Shown here: positions 57,767-64,000 of the stretch, one piece after another | Numbering within the stretch: position 1 is the stretch's first letter | How the letters are laid out: every line of letters begins with the position of its first letter | Source of the DNA: a virus | Reading direction: 5' to 3' (one strand) | Virus record (IMG/VR): IMGVR_UViG_3300031231_000003 | Location: 1-64,000 of that record | DNA: 64,000 nucleotides | Position numbers and translations under genes: made by a program | Notes under the pieces: generated by a model | What the model saw: only the letters and a program-made list of their open reading frames with translations | What the model was told of the DNA's origin: nothing | Database searches by the model: none

Positions 57767-60700
57767 TGGCAATTTTTAAGTCTTTATCAATTCTTGCACA
57801 GACTGTGACAAGAACGGGTGGTATTGAGATTCAATCACCATCTAAACCACTAAGCGCCGCGTCAATTCTTAAATCTCCCGCACGTCCCGCCTTGAATTCA
57901 TCAACGATCACTAACGTTTCAAAATTATTCGTGAAAGAACCCCAGAAGAATGTGAACGTTATTGTACAAAGAGGTACTTCGTTCACGACATTGACGAATA
58001 CTAATTTGGAAGATCTGATTTCAAATGCTACGAACTCGAATCGTCAAGCATTTCCGCCCGTTATCAAGATCCCTAACCTTATTTTGCCTTCTTATCGTCC
58101 AGGTCCCAATCGAAACAAGTCAATAAATGACCTGATCGTCCCAACGAGGAAACTTGAAGCCTACGAAAATCTAACTGGAATCTCACAAGATCGGCCCGAA
58201 ATACTTTTGTTGACACCGTTCAAGCCGCTGTTTCAGGGAACGTCAATATTGAATAAAAAACAGAATTACACGACATTAATGACGAACGAAGGAATCTTTG
58301 TTGAATCTCGAATTCAACTTATGAACCTACAATTCATCAACATGATAAACATGCTGAAGACATTGTCTGACTCTGATCAAGACTTGAAGGAAAATCTAAA
58401 GATCAGAAGTTTTGAGATCAACAGTTCTTTGAATTCTCTGCACTCGACATCAAAGTTTCTGTTGAATCTGATCATCAAGACGAAACACGTCAAAGATCAA
58501 CTTGATCTGAGAAATTCGTTGTACAACATTGATACGAAAAAAATATCGTTCGAACATCAAATCAATTTTTCAACGGGCAACAATGACACGAATTCGAAAT
58601 TCGATCAACTTTCGGTTGGAAAATTCATCTCAAAGACATTCACGTTCGTTGATATCCTGGAATCACAGGGGTTCGATCGTAAGGTTCTAGAGAATATTTT
58701 TACATCTACTAAGTTGTGGATGCAAATGCTTTACGAGTACAAAAGGATCATTAAAAATCAATCAGATCAATTCTTGAACGTGAAGACGAAAAAGAAGACG
58801 GATCAAAATTCTACGAACATTTTCAAGGATTCAATAAAAATTTTCAATGTTTCGACGATAGATCCTCCCGGCTTACAAGGTATCGCTGACCTAGCAAAAA
58901 AACAAGTTCAAGATGTTGCTGACGTCGTAAACATTACAGCCAACGCGTTTGACTCAATCTATTCACAGAGTTCATTTGAGAGCGATGAATCGAAGGTGGC
59001 ATTACTTTCGAACGCGCTGTGTAAGGAGTATTCGTATTCAAGGGGGTTGCTAGATCCTAGCTTGATTGAATTATTGAGAAATTCTTATCAATACACGGTT
59101 TCGAACGGTAATGGTGGCAATTTGAACGTGTTCGATAATGTTTTAGGACAATTTCCTTCGAACGTTTTATCGATCCCTCTAAGCAATCTAAATTCTCTCG
59201 TTTCTCTTTCTCAGGTTTCCATTTCACAGAACGTCGCGGTATTACCGTTCGAATCAAAGTACCTCGATGGTGATTCGGGATTCGTTACACCTGGTGCTAG
59301 TTGGTATATTGATCAAATCTTTCAACTAACGAACGGAAAATTCGATGTCAAGAATCTTGATGAGTTGTTAAGCATGTTAAAAACCGCGTACAAAAACTAC
59401 AATCTTGTGCTTGATCGAATGAACATTAACATGATTGAGAACTCGGGAACGAACATGGGAAATGTAATGTTAAATCCCACCAAGTTCGTTCAAAGGGCGA
59501 TTGATCTATTTTCTGACAAGCAAGGAAATACGTTCGGATACATTCAAGATGATCCCATGACGAACGTGTTCGTCATGGCGTTGCAATCAAAACAATTGAA
59601 AGCGCTTCTGTTTTTGTTTTCGATCAATCAAATTTCACGTTCTTACAATTCAGATTTGAGATTTCCAAATGCGTTACAAGAACTCGATAGTTCACCCTTT
59701 ACGGATGAACTTGTGAATCAAATCGGAAAGCTTTTGGTCTCACTGACTCGACCCACATCGACAAATTTGAGTGAAGCTAGAACTTCAACCGTTTCACTAG
59801 TAGCAATCAAAAAACTCATCAGAAAAGGTACGCTTGTTTCAACGTTGATCAATAGCACGATGCTTCAGGTGTATCATGAATTCAAACATATCAATGCAAT
59901 CAATCTATCGGGGCGAACGGTGTACAGCGGTCATCTTGATACCATCATGATGATGGTCGTCTTTGATACTATGATCACCTCTTTGGCGATGACGACATCA
60001 ACGAGAATCACGGGACGATTGTTTCAACCTCGCATTCAAGCTTCGCACGATGAAACATTCATCGTACATGTTGAAAAAAGAAACGTTCGTGAACGTGCAT
60101 CATCAATCACGAATAAGCTTCAGGTTGAATTGGGTACGATTCAGAGTTTTTCATGGTTAATTCTTGAAACGATTCGTCGTTTATCAGATTCATTAACGAC
60201 GTTCTACAATTTCTTAAATTCGCCACAAGCAATTACAAACATGGCATCGATTACAACGACAATTAACAACCCCGAACAAATGAAGTTCTTGCTTAGTGAA
60301 CAACAGATCATGTTATTGAATTCGAATGTAGATGACATACTTGCTAAATTCAAAACTTCACAGTTAGATATGACTCGAACTAACACTCAGAACGATGAAA
60401 TTAAAATTTTGGACGATGTGAACGTGCCATTGAATGTTAAGAACGTTCTATACGAAACACTGATTCAACCAGAATTCTCAACGAAAAAAGCATTGAACAA
60501 AAAAATTCTGACCGTCGGATTACCACTAGATTTTTCACGAAGATTGTCACAAAAGGGGAAAATTTCAACACAAGCGACCGACAAATTGAAGAGCAAACAA
60601 CTTGATATTGTCAAGATTTTTGTTTACAGGATCGACACGCTGAATCAGGACATCGTCTTTAAACCACAGAAGCTGTTGTTCGAGCTATCGAGATTTCCGG

Positions 60701-61590
60701 TTAGAAATTTTGACACTATGAACGACGTTTCTCGAGGAGCAAGCATTCAAAGTATCATTGGATCCGTTGCATTGCGTGACTTTGGGGAGTCACTTGACGA
60801 GAATTCATCATCAGCGGTATCGTATTACCTCGAAGGCGATGCAAACAGTGCATTCAATTCGCCCAGTTATGAATTTCTATCGTTGCAACAAAAACGAGAA
60901 CTAGCACGAAATCATGTGCTTAGTTACATGCTCGAGATCTACATCAAATTATTGACTGGCATTTCAACATCGGATCATTCATTCACAATGGATGCGAACG
61001 ATGAAAAAACGATCAAAATGTTCGAAAGCACGTTCATCAAATTGTTGATTGAAAAGAACACAGCCGTTGTTACGAACGGTATTGCAAATACGATCAAACA
61101 AAGTCAGATTTCTTCGATTGGAACATTCTTTTCATCGAATAGATCGACGGCGTCATCACGAATGGTTGGTATTGCTGGAAGCAACAAGAACCTCACTTTC
61201 ACGGCTGCCACAAGTTTAGCCTCGTTACCTCGTCAAGGTATCAAACCTCTGATGAATCTCGTGAAGCTCGTTTCAAAGGTTTCAAATTTGAAAACAACGA
61301 TCAGCGATGGAGTTTTAATGTCAAAGAACATCATTCGTCCACGACAATTTGATCGAGTATTCAACGTCATCATTGACCCTGATGATTTTGAAATCAATTA
61401 TGAGGCGACGATCAAGACAGAGTACGGTAAAAAATCATTCGAACAACTGATCAAGAAACGCATCGTCATCCCCGTAGATTCAAACGATCAACGACGTAGA
61501 GCGTACAAGTTCCGTGAAAACGATATTTCTCAAGGTTCCGCTTCGTTCGATAAGTACTTTGTAACGCTTGGAACGTTTGACGAGGAATAA
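57766..61590 (+). CDS. very large structural protein (1274 aa)
   Basis: A 1274-residue, Ser/Thr/Asn-rich protein without recognised catalytic motif. Long helical stretches (FINMINMLKTLSDSDQDL) and repeated short disordered parts fit a baseplate hub/wedge or tape-like protein, although hydrophobic runs typical of tape measures are few. The C-terminus FDRVFNVIIDPDDFEINYE recalls proteins that attach to tail tubes. One-nt overlaps on both sides join it to the structural operon. Confidence 0.65.
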   Translation: MAIFKSLSILAQTVTRTGGIEIQSPSKPLSAASILKSPARPALNSSTITNVSKLFVKEPQKNVNVIVQRGTSFTTLTNTNLEDLISNATNSNRQAFPPVIKIPNLILPSYRPGPNRNKSINDLIVPTRKLEAYENLTGISQDRPEILLLTPFKPLFQGTSILNKKQNYTTLMTNEGIFVESRIQLMNLQFINMINMLKTLSDSDQDLKENLKIRSFEINSSLNSLHSTSKFLLNLIIKTKHVKDQLDLRNSLYNIDTKKISFEHQINFSTGNNDTNSKFDQLSVGKFISKTFTFVDILESQGFDRKVLENIFTSTKLWMQMLYEYKRIIKNQSDQFLNVKTKKKTDQNSTNIFKDSIKIFNVSTIDPPGLQGIADLAKKQVQDVADVVNITANAFDSIYSQSSFESDESKVALLSNALCKEYSYSRGLLDPSLIELLRNSYQYTVSNGNGGNLNVFDNVLGQFPSNVLSIPLSNLNSLVSLSQVSISQNVAVLPFESKYLDGDSGFVTPGASWYIDQIFQLTNGKFDVKNLDELLSMLKTAYKNYNLVLDRMNINMIENSGTNMGNVMLNPTKFVQRAIDLFSDKQGNTFGYIQDDPMTNVFVMALQSKQLKALLFLFSINQISRSYNSDLRFPNALQELDSSPFTDELVNQIGKLLVSLTRPTSTNLSEARTSTVSLVAIKKLIRKGTLVSTLINSTMLQVYHEFKHINAINLSGRTVYSGHLDTIMMMVVFDTMITSLAMTTSTRITGRLFQPRIQASHDETFIVHVEKRNVRERASSITNKLQVELGTIQSFSWLILETIRRLSDSLTTFYNFLNSPQAITNMASITTTINNPEQMKFLLSEQQIMLLNSNVDDILAKFKTSQLDMTRTNTQNDEIKILDDVNVPLNVKNVLYETLIQPEFSTKKALNKKILTVGLPLDFSRRLSQKGKISTQATDKLKSKQLDIVKIFVYRIDTLNQDIVFKPQKLLFELSRFPVRNFDTMNDVSRGASIQSIIGSVALRDFGESLDENSSSAVSYYLEGDANSAFNSPSYEFLSLQQKRELARNHVLSYMLEIYIKLLTGISTSDHSFTMDANDEKTIKMFESTFIKLLIEKNTAVVTNGIANTIKQSQISSIGTFFSSNRSTASSRMVGIAGSNKNLTFTAATSLASLPRQGIKPLMNLVKLVSKVSNLKTTISDGVLMSKNIIRPRQFDRVFNVIIDPDDFEINYEATIKTEYGKKSFEQLIKKRIVIPVDSNDQRRRAYKFRENDISQGSASFDKYFVTLGTFDEE

Positions 61591-63470
61591 TGACACAATC
61601 TTTACCATCGAACGAAGCATGTACCATTGACGTCAAAGAGGTTGAAAGATTCACAGCAAAGTTCTTTTATCAACACTTTGTTAAAGATGAATGCACGAAT
61701 GACTCGGGAGAGTCAATTGACGTTGACATAAAAAACGTCTCTGGTACAGATGGATCAAACGTTCCTTTGAAAAAGGTTCCTCGATACATTGAACTAAAGT
61801 TCATTCCTGTCGCAGTTTCTAGTGAGAATGTTGACAATCAAGTGATCAAACGAGATCAGGCTTCTCAATTAATCAGCGATCATTTTGATTCGATAGTGAC
61901 TGAGGATCAATTTTCGTCGAATTCGTTCATAAGCATCAATTTTCACGACGGATCGATGGATGACAAGATTTATGAAGTTGTCAGTGGTTCCCTTCAACAA
62001 TTCATGTTGAATACTGAGAAGAATTCCAACGTTAGTAATAATAAGCTTTCAAAGCAATTCAATTCATTGTTATCAGATGATGTCGATGCTGATTTTTTAT
62101 CATCAAAGTTTTCATCATTGACTCGATCATCGGGCGCGTCATTTCATTCACTTTCTGAAGGAACCGATAGGATCAAGACCGCGGAAGCGATCGATGCGAT
62201 CAGTTCTGGTCGAGGTGACAAGGTTGCAATCATTGAAAGACCTTCTCGAGGAACGAACGTTAGCGTGCAACTGAATGCTAAGATCATCAATGACGTGTTA
62301 AAAACACAAATTGACGATCCCACTTCACCCTATTCAAGCGACTTGCAAGACCTTTTGAATTCGACACAAAGCACGCAAAGAACTGCAAAGCAACGAAATC
62401 AAATACCGTCGGACGAGGACTACATGACAATGATTCCATTCATTGACCTCGACGTTCAAAATTCTTCAACAAAGCATGATGAATCTTCAAGACGCGTCGT
62501 TGGTTACGTCATTGATAAATTTGAGATCGATCAAAACCAGAACACGATTGAAAAGGAAAGGTTGATCATCGAAAATCCATTCGCGACACGGATCATCGAT
62601 TCACGCGTAAAGTACGGTTCGACGTACAGGTACCAGATCAGGACGATCGTCCTATTCATTCTTCCCGCCGTCGATGCCGACACGGGCGAACTTGCAATGG
62701 TGAAAGCATTGATCAGTTCAAAACCATCAAGGCCTGAGTACGTTGAGTGTACGGAGAATCAGGCTCCACCCGTACCAAACGATGTCAACTTCATTTGGGA
62801 TTACGAGACAGAAAAATTGATGGTCACTTGGAATTTACCCACGAACCCTCAAAGGGATATCAAACAATTTCAGGTGTTCAAAAGAACGTCGCTTGAGTCA
62901 TCGTACGACCTTGTGAAGCAATTCAACTTCAACGATAGCGACTCGCCCATCGAACAAAACGAAAATCCCGATCCTTCCGTGCTTGAAGTGACAAATTCAC
63001 CTCGAACGTTCTGGATTGATGAAAAATTCAAGAAAAATAGCAAGTACATCTACTCGGTGTGTTCGATAGATGCTCATGGCCTCTCAAGCGGTTACTCGGC
63101 CCAATTCGAGGTCGGATTTGATATCTTTAAGAACAAACTAACGAAATCACTCGTCAGTCACTCAGGTGCCCCGAAACCCTATCCGAACATGTACGTAGAG
63201 AACCAATTGTTCGTTGATTCAATCAGGACGTCACGCGGCTCGAGAATGAAGCTCTACTTCAATCCCGAGTACTACTCGCTCGTCAATAATCAGAAAAAGG
63301 TCATCAAGACGCTTTCAACGAAGCAAGACGGGGGGAGATACTTGTTGCAAGTACTGAACCTCGATAATCAGAAGGTTGAAAATTTAACGATCACGATCGA
63401 TGATCAAACGAAGCAATCGAAAACGAACACAAAATCAACGAAAGTTCTAACAAAGAATCGAACGAAGTGA
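61590..63470 (+). CDS. structural protein with fibronectin III-like domain
   Basis: 626 residues. Residues ~390-510 look like an Fn3 domain: APPVPNDVNFIWDYETEKLM, VTWNLPTNPQRDIKQFQVF, KYIYSVCSIDAHGLSS. N-terminal region is acidic and Ser-rich. Such domains are common on phage tail and baseplate proteins and may bind carbohydrate. Similar in style to the C-terminus of the 55306 protein. Confidence 0.7.
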   Translation: MTQSLPSNEACTIDVKEVERFTAKFFYQHFVKDECTNDSGESIDVDIKNVSGTDGSNVPLKKVPRYIELKFIPVAVSSENVDNQVIKRDQASQLISDHFDSIVTEDQFSSNSFISINFHDGSMDDKIYEVVSGSLQQFMLNTEKNSNVSNNKLSKQFNSLLSDDVDADFLSSKFSSLTRSSGASFHSLSEGTDRIKTAEAIDAISSGRGDKVAIIERPSRGTNVSVQLNAKIINDVLKTQIDDPTSPYSSDLQDLLNSTQSTQRTAKQRNQIPSDEDYMTMIPFIDLDVQNSSTKHDESSRRVVGYVIDKFEIDQNQNTIEKERLIIENPFATRIIDSRVKYGSTYRYQIRTIVLFILPAVDADTGELAMVKALISSKPSRPEYVECTENQAPPVPNDVNFIWDYETEKLMVTWNLPTNPQRDIKQFQVFKRTSLESSYDLVKQFNFNDSDSPIEQNENPDPSVLEVTNSPRTFWIDEKFKKNSKYIYSVCSIDAHGLSSGYSAQFEVGFDIFKNKLTKSLVSHSGAPKPYPNMYVENQLFVDSIRTSRGSRMKLYFNPEYYSLVNNQKKVIKTLSTKQDGGRYLLQVLNLDNQKVENLTITIDDQTKQSKTNTKSTKVLTKNRTK

Positions 63471-63709
63471 ACTCAGTACCCGACGATCAATTTCTACCGG
63501 GAGATTCAATCATCGTGTTCAAGGGTTCGTATGACATCGTCGCAAGCGATTGGCCATTCGTTGAATCGTTCGAGGATGATTCGTTCGGAATGATCTTGGG
63601 AGCGAGAAGTAACATGTTGTCGGAACAGGATTTCATCGTCCTTGTGAACCAGAAATTGCTGTACGTTCAAGGATATCGGATGGTGAGATCTAATGAACAT
63701 CAATCTTGA
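63467..63709 (+). CDS. small PGD-turn beta protein
   Basis: 80 residues (GTG start in aaGTGAac, 4-nt overlap). DQFLPGDSIIVFKGSYDI, then GMILGARSNM and FIVLVNQKLLYVQGYRMV: a small beta barrel of the same kind as 37946 and 20428. It follows structural genes, so it might be a virion component. Confidence 0.6.
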   Translation: MNSVPDDQFLPGDSIIVFKGSYDIVASDWPFVESFEDDSFGMILGARSNMLSEQDFIVLVNQKLLYVQGYRMVRSNEHQS

Positions 63710-63728
63710 TTCGATTTAGAATTGATTG

Positions 63729-64000
63729 ATGTACTTGGGTGTAGAAAAAATCGTAAAGAAGGATTCTTGGAATAGGACATCAACGAAGCACGTTCATAAA
63801 TTTCAATGTGATGAATGCGGTAAATCGTACGACTTGTACAGAAATCGAAAAAGAAGGTTGCATTTTTGTTCTAAGTCATGTAAAAATGCATCAAAATTGC
63901 TTCAAAGGTTGATCACTGATGTTTGCATTGAACGTTATGGTGGAAGAGGTAATGCGTCCATTGAATTGAAATTGAAGAACCAGACGACGTGTCTTAAAAT
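63729..64000 (+). CDS. partial homing endonuclease (EDxHD/Vsr-like type)
   Basis: The frame from ATG 63729 is open to the edge (90 codons). FQCDECGKSYDLYRNRKRR, LHFCSKSCKN and CIERYGGRGNASIE are the zinc finger plus YG-repeat features of phage homing endonucleases whose later nuclease domain resembles Vsr. The nuclease domain itself lies outside the window. Confidence 0.6.
   Translation, partial: MYLGVEKIVKKDSWNRTSTKHVHKFQCDECGKSYDLYRNRKRRLHFCSKSCKNASKLLQRLITDVCIERYGGRGNASIELKLKNQTTCLK

Noticed and set aside
42-63709. Recoding of TAG to an amino acid, as in some large phages
   Set aside because: Several well-supported genes end in TAG next to proper starts (e.g. 1980), and the clear enzymes such as thyA and the helicases have no internal TAG.

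Overview
The window reads as part of a large tailed double-stranded DNA phage (Caudoviricetes), most likely a myovirus with T4-like late transcription. Support comes from a gp55-type late sigma factor, very large structural/baseplate-type proteins at the right end, phage nucleotide-metabolism genes (thyA, guanylate kinase, MazG-type pyrophosphohydrolase, a nucleotide kinase), a PIN-PhoH ATPase, a DinG/XPD-type helicase, two tRNAs, dense packing with 1-4 nt start/stop overlaps, and at least six homing-endonuclease genes. No integrase, plasmid or ribosomal genes are seen. The host is uncertain. Many starts lack a strong Shine-Dalgarno sequence, and one gene resembles the short histone-H1-like proteins I associate with Bacteroidetes, but this is only suggestive.

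Layout. 1-3.4 kb (+): tRNA-Glu, a nucleotidyltransferase and small unknown genes with a duplicated segment. 3.4-7.5 kb (-): J-domain protein, guanylate kinase, two endonuclease-like genes, a GC-rich gene remnant and the late sigma factor; a tiny plus-strand unit with its own terminator lies between minus-strand genes at 6.5-6.7 kb. 7.5-9.3 kb (+): four tandem genes sharing an N-terminal leader also found at 1.1 kb. 9.3-12.8 kb (-): lipoprotein, a two-gene cassette and two glycosyltransferases. 12.9-17.3 kb (-): a nuclease-helicase plus two methyltransferase-like genes that look like a split restriction-modification system. 17.3-25.8 kb: nucleotide metabolism, a RecB/Cas4-like nuclease, a second copy of the two-gene cassette, endonucleases and many small genes. 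25.8-45.5 kb: a glycan block with about ten glycosyltransferases, UDP-sugar dehydrogenase, 4,6-dehydratase, aminotransferase, two formyltransferase-like proteins, three methyltransferases and a recurrent set of tiny membrane proteins. 46-54.3 kb: a chaperonin-like protein, helicase, H1-like protein, PhoH with an inserted endonuclease. 54.4-63.7 kb (+): virion structural genes, followed by a partial endonuclease gene at the edge.

How it fits together. The glycan block could make and transfer a 4-formamido-4,6-dideoxy amino sugar and other sugars to the virion, the host surface or phage DNA; the acceptor cannot be read from sequence. The nucleotide genes feed replication, and gp55 should direct late transcription of the structural block. 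The nuclease-helicase/methyltransferase cassette is the best candidate for an unusual defence or competition system.

Quality note. Six reading-frame breaks lie in, or are repaired within, mononucleotide runs (near 8264, 23160, 48269, 52072, 53875 and 55917). Several genes are described as composites across these points. Sequencing error is the simplest explanation for most of them; one (53875) is also a correctly phased -1 slippery site.
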